Of a stretch of DNA of 5,070 nt, positions 1-5,070 are shown piece by piece; position 1 is the stretch's first letter; every line of letters begins with the position of its first letter. The DNA lies in NCBI GenBank assembly GCA_959600065.1, contig CAUGKZ010000165.1, forward strand, positions 1-5,070, given 5' to 3'. Made by a program: the position numbers and the translations under genes. The stretch comes from an uncultured Kroppenstedtia sp. (lineage in GTDB: Bacteria; Bacillota; Bacilli; Thermoactinomycetales; DSM-45169). A model generated the notes under the pieces. That model was given only the letters and a program-made list of their open reading frames with translations. It searched no databases and was not told where the DNA came from.

Positions 1-494
1 AGATCGAGGAGCTGCAGCGAAATGTGTTTACCACCACTTTGGACAACGTGAAGGCATGGGCTCGTAGTAACTCCCTGTGGCCGATGACTTTCGGCTTGGC
101 CTGCTGTGCCATTGAGATGATGGGCACCGGGGCTCCCCACTATGATCTGGATCGGTTTGGCTCTTTCTTTCGGGCTTCTCCTCGTCAGTCTGATGTCATG
201 ATTGTAGCCGGAACAGTGACCAAGAAAATGGGTCCTCTATTGCGCCGTTTATACGATCAGATGCCCGAACCCAAATGGGTGATCGCTATGGGTTCCTGTG
301 CCACGGCCGGAGGACCTTATGTCAAGTCTTATGCAGTGATCAAGGGGGTGGATCAGATCGTGCCGGTGGATGTCTATATTCCCGGTTGTCCGCCTAATCC
401 GGCGGCTTTGATTTACGGAATCCACAAGTTGCAGGAAAAGATCCGCTATGAAGCCGATACCGGAAAGAGGGTGACCCGCCTTGAGCAAAGATAA
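1..494 (+). CDS. nuoB: NADH-quinone oxidoreductase subunit B (NuoB), 5'-partial
   Basis: NuoB (the PSST/20-kDa subunit) holds iron-sulfur cluster N2, the last electron carrier before quinone, in the peripheral arm of complex I. The frame is open to the left edge: the seven codons before GTG at 24 read EELQRNV (after an Ile) and match the usual NuoB N-terminus just before the [17 protein letters not shown] core. GTG 24 is therefore probably an internal valine, and the true start lies upstream of the window. The four N2 cysteine positions are present: the adjacent pair at bases 102-107 (residues 27-28 counted from GTG 24), Cys92 in GSCATAGG and Cys122 in PGCPPNP. The stop TAA at 492-494 lies inside nuoC, a 14-base overlap consistent with translational coupling. 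The C-terminus is complete and of normal length. Identification is very secure; only the start is missing. Confidence 0.97.
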   Translation, partial: IEELQRNVFTTTLDNVKAWARSNSLWPMTFGLACCAIEMMGTGAPHYDLDRFGSFFRASPRQSDVMIVAGTVTKKMGPLLRRLYDQMPEPKWVIAMGSCATAGGPYVKSYAVIKGVDQIVPVDVYIPGCPPNPAALIYGIHKLQEKIRYEADTGKRVTRLEQR

Positions 495-1227
495 CTCCAA
501 GGGGAATCCGGCAAGGGAAACCAGGTCGGAAGCGGAACCGGAAAAACCGGAGCCGCCCCATCTCCCTCGCGAGAAAGAGACCCTTTCCGAAACAGGGAAG
601 GAGGAATCCTCCGCATCCCAAGCGGCAACAGAAAAGGGAGATCCGGCTGCACAGACAGCCAAGCGATGGACTCAGGCCAAAGCCCAGGCGGCAGATGTGA
701 AAAAACGTTCCGCCAAGGAGAAACAGCCCCCGGAACCCCCGGAGCCCTCCCCTCTACAACCTTTGTTGGAGCGATTTGTCAAGGTGCTGAGTGAGAAAGT
801 GGGTGCCGAGGCGGTGGAGGAGGCGTATATCAACCGGCCTGGGGGAGATCGCCCGACATTGGTGATTTCCTCGGAACGGTGGTTGGAAGTGGCTCGTCTG
901 CTGTTAGAGGAGGAAACCTTGGCTTTTGACTACCTGGAAAATTTGTCCGGTGTCGATGAAGAAGAGCATATGGAAATTCTGTATCATTTAACATCCCTAA
1001 CTCAGGGTCACGATATCTGTGTCAAAGTGAAGACCGATCGGGAGGAGGCACAAGTGCCATCGGTGACGGGAGTGTGGCGGGCTGCTGATTGGCACGAACG
1101 GGAGATTTATGATCTGCTGGGGATCCGTTTTTCCGGCCACCCCAATCTGGAGCGGATCTTGATGCCGAAGGAATGGGTGGGACACCCGTTGCGGAAGGAT
1201 TATGAACCTTATGATTCCGGGGTTTGA
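481..1227 (+). CDS. nuoC: NADH-quinone oxidoreductase subunit C (NuoC) with long charged N-terminal extension
   Basis: NuoC (30-kDa subunit) is a structural, cofactor-free subunit of the complex I connecting arm that packs against NuoD and NuoI. The conserved domain spans about residues 91-248 and contains the family signature at 205-227 ([23 protein letters not shown]) and the typical end [10 protein letters not shown]. Residues 1-90 are a low-complexity stretch rich in Glu, Lys, Pro and Ala, probably disordered; Bacillus-type NuoC proteins are known to carry such extensions. The start is inferred: an in-frame stop at 472-474 leaves TTG 481 as the first usable codon, preceded by a GAGGGTG Shine-Dalgarno-like stretch about eight bases upstream. 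The first in-frame ATG (residue 164) is too late. An internal GTG at codon 73 would remove most of the tail and cannot be excluded. The protein ends where a stand-alone NuoC ends, so it is not a NuoCD fusion. Confidence 0.95.
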   Translation: MSKDNSKGNPARETRSEAEPEKPEPPHLPREKETLSETGKEESSASQAATEKGDPAAQTAKRWTQAKAQAADVKKRSAKEKQPPEPPEPSPLQPLLERFVKVLSEKVGAEAVEEAYINRPGGDRPTLVISSERWLEVARLLLEEETLAFDYLENLSGVDEEEHMEILYHLTSLTQGHDICVKVKTDREEAQVPSVTGVWRAADWHEREIYDLLGIRFSGHPNLERILMPKEWVGHPLRKDYEPYDSGV

Positions 1228-1385
1228 AGGAAGAAGGGCAGGCTCCCCTGGATTTGGAATGGCGCAGAAAAGGAACAGGGACTCTCTATCGACAGTTTAG
1301 AATCGACTGGTCTGAAAGCGTTGTCACTGGAAGGATTGTAAATAAGACCATATGGCTGGCCGGGAACCGGCTCTATCAGGTATAA
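1224..1385 (+). CDS. Possible small ORF of 53 codons overlapping the nuoC stop; unknown
   Basis: A TTG at 1224-1226 overlaps the nuoC stop (TTGA arrangement) and opens a frame of 53 codons ending at TAA 1383-1385. The product would be a small, basic, soluble peptide containing LEWRRKGTGTLYRQFRIDW and ending NRLYQV. It has no membrane segment, cysteine motif or resemblance to NuoD that I can recognise. In favour of a gene are the coupled start position and the lack of another explanation for the spacer. Against it are the TTG start, the absence of a clear Shine-Dalgarno sequence, and the short length, which occurs by chance at this GC content. It could equally be non-coding sequence left after rearrangement. 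Low confidence. Confidence 0.2.
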   Translation: MKEEGQAPLDLEWRRKGTGTLYRQFRIDWSESVVTGRIVNKTIWLAGNRLYQV

Positions 1386-1515
1386 AGATCAAAGGAAATG
1401 CGAAATCGAATCCCGAGGGAGACCATCCAATCCGGTTCCCCAAATCGAAGCGCGGAGTTGGATACTCTATGGAATCAAGCAGGTCGGGAGGTTAAGCGGG
1501 GAGGTGGATGGGGAT
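1228..1515 (+). other. nuoC-nuoH spacer; position where nuoD would be expected
   Basis: In the usual nuo gene order nuoD (about 1.1 kb) follows nuoC. Here 288 bases separate nuoC from the preferred nuoH start. Reading all forward frames, I find no NuoD hallmark such as the N-terminal GPQHPSTHG or the C-terminal GEVDR, and no room for nuoE, nuoF or nuoG. Contents seen: the doubtful small ORF at 1224-1385; a GC-rich hairpin at 1359-1371 (GCCGG, GAA loop, CCGGC) without a following T-run; and a short direct repeat AAATCGAA at 1403-1410 and 1442-1449. An open frame from 1398 runs out of frame into nuoH and looks like chance. No convincing promoter or terminator was found. Confidence 0.6.
1498..1506 (+). 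promoter_or_regulatory. Shine-Dalgarno sequence for nuoH
   Basis: GGGGAGGTG at 1498-1506 is close to the ideal anti-16S match and lies nine bases before ATG 1516. This supports ATG 1516 over the upstream in-frame GTG at 1504, which sits inside the site. A second GGGAGG at 1486-1491 could serve GTG 1504 with 12-base spacing, so that start is not fully excluded. Confidence 0.6.
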
Positions 1516-2484
1516 ATGAACATGTGGATGTGGCTCGGTCCCGTCCTTTTCTTGGTGGTGGTGCTTGGGTTTGTCACTTATGCGATCTTGCTGGAGCGCA
1601 AAGTGCTCGGTTGGATGCAGGGGCGACATGGCCCCAACCGGGTGGGCCCTTGGGGATTATTTCAGACCGTGGCTGATGTTTTCAAACTGTTGATCAAAGA
1701 GGATACGATTCCTGCCAAGGCGGATCGCACCCTGTTTAAATTGGCACCGGTGATCGCATTTGTCCCGTCCTTTGTCGTGCTGGCTGTAATTCCCTTCACC
1801 GGGAAACTGGTGTTTGCCGACATCGGTGTGGGAGTTCTCTATTTCATTTCCCTTTCAAGTATCACCACGATCGGGATTCTGGTCGGGGGGTGGGCCTCCA
1901 ACAACAAATATGCCTTGCTGGGGTCGATGCGGTCTGTCGCTCAGATGATCAGCTATGAGATTCCCTTGGTGATGTCTGTGGTAGGGGTGGTGATGGCTGC
2001 AGGAACCCTCAATTTGACCGGGATTGTGGAGGCCCAGCGGCAGATGTGGTTCATCGTCCCTCAGATCATCGGATTCCTGGTCTTTTTCATCGCTTCTTTG
2101 GCGGAGTTGAACCGGACTCCCTTTGACCTTCCAGAAGCGGAATCGGAGTTGGTGGCCGGTTACCATGTGGAATATAGTGGATTCCGGTTCGCTTTTTTCA
2201 TGTTGGCGGAATACGTTTATATCTTTGCGATGGCTGCGATGACCACGGTCCTGTTCCTGGGCGGGTGGAATCCTCTCTTCGGGCTGGATGTGATTCCTCC
2301 GTTGATCTGGTTTGTGTTGAAATTTGCGATGATCGTATTCACGATCTTCTGGATCCGGGCGACCCTTCCCCGGATTCGGGTGGACCAATTGATGCAACTG
2401 GGGTGGAAAGTGCTACTTCCTCTGGCTCTGTTCAATATTTTCTTCTCCGCACTTCTCAAGGAAGTGCTCGGAGGTTGGTATTAG
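1516..2484 (+). CDS. nuoH: NADH-quinone oxidoreductase subunit H (NuoH)
   Basis: NuoH (ND1 homologue) is the membrane subunit that joins the peripheral arm to the membrane arm and forms most of the quinone tunnel together with NuoB and NuoD. From ATG 1516 the protein is 322 residues, normal for the family, and consists largely of hydrophobic helices. The first family signature, ERKVLGWMQGRHGPNRVG, falls at about residues 27-44, followed by TVADVFKLLIKED. The second, ELNRTPFDLPEAESELVAGY, falls at about 197-216; its acidic residues belong to the conserved loop facing the quinone cavity. GGWASNNKYALLGSMR and AQMISYEIPL are also typical. Alternative starts are GTG 1504 and ATG 1522; 1516 is preferred because of the strong Shine-Dalgarno sequence at 1498-1506. 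Unlike the rest of the operon, this gene is flanked on both sides by long non-coding spacers. No frameshift or missing key motif is seen. Confidence 0.96.
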   Translation: MNMWMWLGPVLFLVVVLGFVTYAILLERKVLGWMQGRHGPNRVGPWGLFQTVADVFKLLIKEDTIPAKADRTLFKLAPVIAFVPSFVVLAVIPFTGKLVFADIGVGVLYFISLSSITTIGILVGGWASNNKYALLGSMRSVAQMISYEIPLVMSVVGVVMAAGTLNLTGIVEAQRQMWFIVPQIIGFLVFFIASLAELNRTPFDLPEAESELVAGYHVEYSGFRFAFFMLAEYVYIFAMAAMTTVLFLGGWNPLFGLDVIPPLIWFVLKFAMIVFTIFWIRATLPRIRVDQLMQLGWKVLLPLALFNIFFSALLKEVLGGWY

Positions 2485-2520
2485 GGCCTATCTGGTGATT
2501 CAAGTCAGGCGTGTTGATTA

Positions 2521-2530
2521 GCCATATTTT
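2521..2530 (+). repeat. Direct repeat GCCATATTTT, copy 1
   Basis: GCCATATTTT occurs here and again at 2624-2633, 103 bases apart, on either side of the imperfect hairpin at 2542-2619. A 10-base repeat could be chance, or a duplication flanking an inserted element. Confidence 0.4.
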
Positions 2531-2541
2531 AGGCAGGAAAT

Positions 2542-2619
2542 GGGGTCGGGATGGCGGGGCTTTGATTCGCCTTTGCGCTCTTTGCAAGAGATCCTAGCCG
2601 TCCCACCAGCCCTGTCCCC
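2542..2619 (+). other. Long imperfect inverted repeat (predicted hairpin)
   Basis: A G-rich arm (2542-2561: GGGG, GGG, GG, GGGGCT) can pair with a C-rich arm (2596-2619: AGCC, CCC, CC, CCC, CCCC), with internal mismatches of one to three bases. The loop holds a second small stem, CTCTT 2578-2582 with AAGAG 2586-2590. No T-run follows, so it is not a standard terminator. The four G-runs of the left arm, at 2542-2545, 2548-2550, 2553-2554 and 2556-2559, could alternatively form a two-layer G-quadruplex. The pairing was worked out by eye; no folding energy was computed. Confidence 0.45.
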
Positions 2620-2623
2620 TCAG

Positions 2624-2633
2624 GCCATATTTT
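2624..2633 (+). repeat. Direct repeat GCCATATTTT, copy 2
   Basis: Second copy of the 10-base repeat at 2521-2530, lying just to the right of the imperfect hairpin. Similarity does not extend clearly beyond the ten bases. Confidence 0.4.
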
Positions 2634-2713
2634 GCGATGGGGACAATGGGAAGAGCGAAAGGTTAGTTTTATTTCCTTCACCTATTTACTGGTTAATCAA
2701 CAGATTTGATAGG

Positions 2714-2745
2714 CTCCCGACGTGGAGTGAAAACATTCGCGGGAG
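2714..2745 (+). other. Predicted hairpin with AAAA loop in nuoH-nuoI spacer
   Basis: CTCCCG (2714-2719) and CG (2721-2722) pair with CG (2738-2739) and CGGGAG (2740-2745), with A2720 bulged. Inside, after a three-base bulge, AGTG (2726-2729) pairs with CATT (2734-2737), including one G-U pair, around an AAAA loop. This is the best single stem in the spacer. No T-run follows, so termination is unlikely; an RNA stability or processing element, or part of a dispersed repeat, is possible. Confidence 0.45.
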
Positions 2746-2771
2746 GGTAGGGGTTCACATGGAGCGTCTTT

Positions 2772-2793
2772 AGCTCGCAAGAACTTTGGAGCT
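2772..2793 (+). other. Predicted hairpin in nuoH-nuoI spacer
   Basis: AGCTC (2772-2776) pairs with GAGCT (2789-2793) and, past a bulged G2777, CAA (2778-2780) pairs with TTG (2786-2788) around a five-base loop. It lies 26 bases after the hairpin at 2714-2745, suggesting a folded block rather than random sequence. It is followed by GGAAGAAAAACC, which is not a terminator tail. Confidence 0.35.
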
Positions 2794-2846
2794 GGAAGAA
2801 AAACCAACCTCGACTGTCCAAGATCAGTGTAAATCACAACACTTTT

Positions 2847-2881
2847 TGACCGTGGGAGGTCCATTCTAAATCCATGGGTCA
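2847..2881 (+). other. Predicted hairpin upstream of nuoI
   Basis: TGACC (2847-2851) pairs with GGTCA (2877-2881). Inside, a G-U pair and TGG (2853-2855) with CCA (2872-2874) extend the stem around one bulged G (2876). The GGGAGGT stretch (2854-2860) begins in the stem and runs into the loop. An alternative, mutually exclusive pairing of GTCC (2859-2862) with GGAC (2892-2895) would stand directly before the T-run at 2896-2901, an attenuator-like arrangement. This is inference only; the alternative stem is short with a 29-base loop. Confidence 0.3.
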
Positions 2882-2903
2882 CAAGGCTTCCGGACTTTTT
2901 TAA

Positions 2904-2921
2904 ATGAATGGGGGGATTCAT
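2904..2921 (+). promoter_or_regulatory. nuoI ribosome-binding site inside a perfect small inverted repeat
   Basis: ATGAATGGGGGGATTCAT is a perfect six-base inverted repeat with the G-rich Shine-Dalgarno sequence as its loop, ending immediately before ATG 2922. The site favours ATG 2922 or 2925 over ATG 2904, which is part of the left arm. The stem is AT-rich and weak, so any effect on initiation would be modest. Confidence 0.45.
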
Positions 2922-3356
2922 ATGATGGGTCTGATCAAAGGGATGGGGGTCACTCTAAAAACCATGACGCAAAAAAAAGTGACGCATAAATACCCAGATG
3001 AACCCATTCCGATGCCGGACCGGTTTCGGGGAATCCAATATCTGGACCCGGACAAATGTATCGTCTGTAATCAATGTGTCCGGGTTTGCCCGACGGACTG
3101 CATCACCTTGACTGGCCGCAAACATCCGGAAAAACGGGGGAAGGTGCTGGATACTTTCGATATCAATTTTGAAATTTGCATCCTGTGTGATCTGTGCACA
3201 GAAGTCTGCCCCACAGAAGCGATCGTGATGACGCATAACTTTGAATTGGCCAGTTACAGCCGGGATGATCTGTTTAAGGATATCCACTGGCTTCAGGAGA
3301 ACAACTCCCATATCCGGAGTGAAAACAATGTGAATGCGCGGGGTGTGAAAAAGTGA
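2922..3356 (+). CDS. nuoI: NADH-quinone oxidoreductase subunit I (NuoI), 2x4Fe-4S ferredoxin-type
   Basis: NuoI (TYKY/23-kDa subunit) carries clusters N6a and N6b, which pass electrons toward N2 in NuoB. From ATG 2922 the protein is 144 residues. Two ferredoxin motifs are intact: CIVCNQCVRVCP with Cys46, 49, 52 and 56, and CILCDLCTEVCP with Cys86, 89, 92 and 96. An additional Cys60 follows the first motif. The PDRFRGIQ stretch before the first motif and FELASYSRDDL after the second are typical of Bacillus-type NuoI. ATG 2925 (MGLIKGM...) is an equally good start and matches the family's N-terminus; ATG 2904 would add six residues that are not typical and overlap the ribosome site. The stop overlaps the nuoJ start by four bases. 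A long structured spacer precedes the gene, so its expression relative to nuoH may be set separately. Confidence 0.96.
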   Translation: MMGLIKGMGVTLKTMTQKKVTHKYPDEPIPMPDRFRGIQYLDPDKCIVCNQCVRVCPTDCITLTGRKHPEKRGKVLDTFDINFEICILCDLCTEVCPTEAIVMTHNFELASYSRDDLFKDIHWLQENNSHIRSENNVNARGVKK

Positions 3357-3859
3357 TCGAGATGAGCGGTGAGTTTATCGCTTTTTTTGTCCTGGCTGTG
3401 TGTGCCATCGGTGGGGCAGTCTTCATGCTCAATTTCACTCGAGTCGTCCACATGGTTCTGTCCCTCGCCTTCACGATGTTGTGCATTGCTGGGCTCTATG
3501 TCTTGTTGAATGCAGAGTTTCTGGCAGTGGCCCAGGTGCTGATCTATACCGGGTCTGTCTCCATTCTGATGTTGTTCGGAATTATGTTGACCCAGCACAG
3601 AGACCAAGAGGAGACCGTCCGTCCCTGGCACAGTTTCTTCAGTTTTATCGGGGTGGGCGCTTTGTTCGGGATTCTGATCCACACCATTTACAATACTCCC
3701 TTTGAAGAGGGTACAGCCTCCGCCAAAGAATTTACAGTCTCTCGTCTGGGAGAGATTGTATTTAAACAGTATGTCATTCCTTTTGAAGCGCTCTCCGTCC
3801 TGTTGTTAGTTGCATTGGTCGGAGCTGTGATTCTGGCGAGAAAGGAGTCGAAGTCCTGA
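3353..3859 (+). CDS. nuoJ: NADH-quinone oxidoreductase subunit J (NuoJ)
   Basis: NuoJ (ND6 homologue) is a membrane-arm subunit beside NuoK that helps couple quinone reduction to proton pumping. The 168-residue protein has five predicted membrane segments at about 6-26, 31-52, 56-79, 94-113 and 142-163. The third, containing [20 protein letters not shown], is the most conserved part of the family and includes the conserved Tyr65-Gly67 region associated with a pi-bulge. The GTG at 3353 overlaps the nuoI stop (GTGA), with a weak GGGGTG about eight bases upstream. ATG 3362 gives the family-like start MSGEF and is a reasonable alternative. The stop overlaps the nuoK ATG by one base. Sequence identity with NuoJ is clear, though the family is variable in its last third. 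Confidence 0.95.
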   Translation: MIEMSGEFIAFFVLAVCAIGGAVFMLNFTRVVHMVLSLAFTMLCIAGLYVLLNAEFLAVAQVLIYTGSVSILMLFGIMLTQHRDQEETVRPWHSFFSFIGVGALFGILIHTIYNTPFEEGTASAKEFTVSRLGEIVFKQYVIPFEALSVLLLVALVGAVILARKESKS

Positions 3860-4164
3860 TGCCGGTCTCATCTTATCTCGCATTGGCGGCGATTTTGTTC
3901 AGTGTGGGATTATACGGAGTTCTGACTAAACGGAATGCTGTGGTGGTCCTTTTCTGTATCGAGCTGATGTTGAATGCGGTCAACATCAACCTGGTTGCCT
4001 TCTCCAAGTATGGTTTGTATGCCAATCCGACGGGTCAGGTGTTCACTCTGTTCACCATGACCGTGGCGGCGGCGGAAGCGGCGGTAGGGGTAGCGATCCT
4101 ATTGGCTATCTATCGCAACCGCCATACCGTCAATGTTGACCGGTACAATTCGATGAAAGGTTAA
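3859..4164 (+). CDS. nuoK: NADH-quinone oxidoreductase subunit K (NuoK)
   Basis: NuoK (ND4L homologue) is a small three-helix membrane-arm subunit carrying two buried glutamates essential to the proton path. At 101 residues it has the usual length. The conserved glutamates are Glu35 in [18 protein letters not shown] and Glu73 in [13 protein letters not shown], matching E. coli Glu36 and Glu72. The start ATG shares one base with the nuoJ stop (TGATG) and is served by AAAGGAG at 3841-3847 inside nuoJ, 11 bases upstream. This tight arrangement indicates translational coupling. No anomalies are seen. Confidence 0.97.
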   Translation: MPVSSYLALAAILFSVGLYGVLTKRNAVVVLFCIELMLNAVNINLVAFSKYGLYANPTGQVFTLFTMTVAAAEAAVGVAILLAIYRNRHTVNVDRYNSMKG

Positions 4165-4203
4165 ACCAGCACCATCAACATCAGATGAAGGATGGGTGAT
4201 CCC

Positions 4204-5070
4204 ATGATCCAATATGCGTGGATAATCCCCCTCTTTCCCTTGGTGGCCTTCGTCTTGCTCCTGGCGGGAAGAAAAAATTTCAGCGAAGGGACGGCATCTG
4301 GGGTGGGCTCTCTGGCGGCCTTCTTCTCCCTTGCAGGAGCGGTGGCGGTATGGTGGGAGAGACTGGGCGGGAAAGACCACGTGTTTACGCTGGAGTGGCT
4401 TTCCTTTGGGGAGACGACGATCCGGTTCGGAATCGAAGTGAATACTCTCAATACATTGATGCTTCTAATTGTAAGCTTGGTCGGTTTTCTCGTGCAGGTG
4501 TATTCCAGAGGATACATGTCGGGGGATAGGCGCCTTCCGGTTTTCTATGCCTACCTGAGCTTGTTTACCTTTGCTATGCTCGGGCTGGTCCTCTCTCCTA
4601 ATCTGCTACAACTGTATATTTTTTGGGAGCTGGTCGGTGTCGGTTCATTTTTGCTGATCGGTTTCTGGTATTTTAAACCGGAAGCGAAACAGGCGGCCAA
4701 AAAAGCTTTTATCGTGACCCGGATCGGAGATATTGGGTTGCTGATCGGGGTGATCCTCACCTTTGTGCACGTGGGCAGTTTTGAGTTTGCCCCACTTTTT
4801 GAAGCGGTGGGTTCCGGGAAGATCCCCCCTGGGACGGTGACACTGATTAGCCTGCTTCTCTTTGTAGGAGCGGTGGGCAAATCCGCTCAGTTCCCATTAC
4901 ATACCTGGTTGCCGGACGCCATGGAGGGTCCGACCCCCGTATCGGCCCTGATTCATGCGGCGACGATGGTCGTCGCGGGCGTCTATCTGGTCGCCCGCAT
5001 GTTCCCGCTCTACATCGGCTATGCTCCGGACGTGCTTCACTGGGTTGCCTACATCGGCGCTTTCACCGCG
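4204..5070 (+). CDS. nuoL: NADH-quinone oxidoreductase subunit L (NuoL), 3'-partial
   Basis: NuoL (ND5 homologue) is the distal antiporter-like proton-pumping subunit of the membrane arm. The frame runs open from ATG 4204 to the window edge, giving 289 residues, a little under half of a typical NuoL of about 610-640 residues. Functional residues are visible: Glu142 in FWELVGVGSFLLIG, Arg173 and Asp176 in VTRIGDIG, Lys226 in VGKSAQFPLHTWLPDAM, and His251 in GPTPVSALIHAATMV. These correspond to E. coli NuoL Glu144, Arg175, Asp178, Lys229 and His254. The N-terminal MIQYAWIIPLFPL is family-like. An AAGGA at 4188-4192 serves the start; an in-frame ATG at 4192 is a weaker alternative. nuoM and nuoN would be expected beyond the window. 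An MrpA-type antiporter subunit is an alternative family, but the position after nuoK settles it. Confidence 0.96.
   Translation, partial: MIQYAWIIPLFPLVAFVLLLAGRKNFSEGTASGVGSLAAFFSLAGAVAVWWERLGGKDHVFTLEWLSFGETTIRFGIEVNTLNTLMLLIVSLVGFLVQVYSRGYMSGDRRLPVFYAYLSLFTFAMLGLVLSPNLLQLYIFWELVGVGSFLLIGFWYFKPEAKQAAKKAFIVTRIGDIGLLIGVILTFVHVGSFEFAPLFEAVGSGKIPPGTVTLISLLLFVGAVGKSAQFPLHTWLPDAMEGPTPVSALIHAATMVVAGVYLVARMFPLYIGYAPDVLHWVAYIGAFTA

Larger units (their letters stand above)
2485..2921 (+). other. Long structured non-coding spacer between nuoH and nuoI
   Basis: This stretch of 437 bases interrupts an otherwise compact operon; nuoH and nuoI are usually nearly adjacent. Open frames on both strands (for example 2540-2773 forward and 2697-2921 reverse) lack recognisable motifs, good ribosome sites or plausible composition, so I treat it as non-coding. 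It holds a 10-base direct repeat around a long imperfect hairpin (2521-2633), two hairpins at 2714-2745 and 2772-2793, a third at 2847-2881, and a small stem at 2904-2921 around the nuoI ribosome site. A T-run lies at 2896-2901. A weak promoter-like TTGACC (2846-2851) has no good partner. It may be a dispersed intergenic repeat, a processed mRNA segment, or the scar of an insertion; the sequence does not choose between these. Confidence 0.7.

Noticed and set aside
249..662. Reverse-strand open frame across the nuoB-nuoC junction
   Set aside because: It lies opposite two well-supported genes, has a low-complexity Ser/Gly-rich product and no recognisable motif; it is a shadow of the GC-rich coding strand.
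1359..1371. GC-rich hairpin after nuoC as a transcription terminator
   Set aside because: The stem is only five pairs and no T-run follows, so it does not fit an intrinsic terminator; it is mentioned only as part of the spacer.
1398..1676. Forward open frame of 92 codons entering nuoH
   Set aside because: It overlaps most of the first part of nuoH out of frame, its product has no family features, and the nuoH frame is clearly the real one.
1855..2397. Long reverse-strand frame of 180 codons inside nuoH
   Set aside because: The product is rich in His, Arg, Asp and Pro, the expected antisense reading of a hydrophobic membrane protein; nuoH fully explains the region.
2540..2773. Forward frame of 77 codons in the nuoH-nuoI spacer
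   Set aside because: No good ribosome site and no recognisable domain; it runs through both predicted hairpin regions, whose constraints better explain the sequence. Kept as non-coding.
2846..2872. Internal promoter for nuoI (TTGACC with TAAATC)
   Set aside because: The -35-like hexamer is good, but the spacing is 15 bases and the -10 matches only three of six positions; not enough to call.
2697..2921. Reverse frame of 74 codons in the nuoH-nuoI spacer
   Set aside because: No recognisable family, poor initiation context, and it would be the only reverse-strand gene in a one-direction operon.
4551..4880. Reverse-strand open frame of 109 codons inside nuoL
   Set aside because: It lies opposite conserved NuoL coding sequence with all expected functional residues; antisense shadow.

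Overview
This window is an internal piece of an nuo operon, which encodes the proton-pumping NADH-quinone oxidoreductase (respiratory complex I). All seven recognisable genes lie on the + strand: nuoB (5' end cut by the window), nuoC, nuoH, nuoI, nuoJ, nuoK and nuoL (3' end cut by the window). The proteins resemble the Bacillus-type complex I: NuoB has the [22 protein letters not shown] core, NuoC carries a long charged N-terminal extension, and no nuoEFG lies ahead of nuoH. Strong G-rich Shine-Dalgarno sequences, GTG and TTG starts and a moderate GC content (about half, by eye) also fit a Firmicute of the order Bacillales. A thermophilic or Thermoactinomycetaceae/Paenibacillaceae-like member is possible, but the sequence alone does not settle this.

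Layout: nuoB and nuoC overlap by 14 bases. NuoC is followed by a 288-base spacer (1228-1515) with no convincing gene, where nuoD would be expected; a 53-codon open frame starting inside the nuoC stop is the only candidate. nuoH comes next, then a 437-base non-coding stretch (2485-2921) rich in inverted repeats, then nuoI. From nuoI onward the operon is compact again: nuoI/nuoJ overlap by 4 bases (GTGA), nuoJ/nuoK overlap by 1 base (TGATG), and nuoL starts 39 bases after nuoK.

How the genes work together: NuoB (cluster N2), NuoC and NuoI (two 4Fe-4S clusters) belong to the peripheral connecting arm that takes electrons to quinone. NuoH is the membrane anchor that forms the quinone tunnel with NuoB and NuoD. 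NuoJ, NuoK and NuoL belong to the proton-translocating membrane arm. The missing partner is NuoD, the 49-kDa quinone-site subunit, without which this set could not make a working complex I.

The two points most worth attention are the absence of nuoD between nuoC and nuoH and the long structured spacer between nuoH and nuoI. Both gaps flank nuoH in what is normally one of the tightest parts of the operon, suggesting local rearrangement. No CRISPR array, tRNA, rRNA, transposase or new defence-like system is visible.
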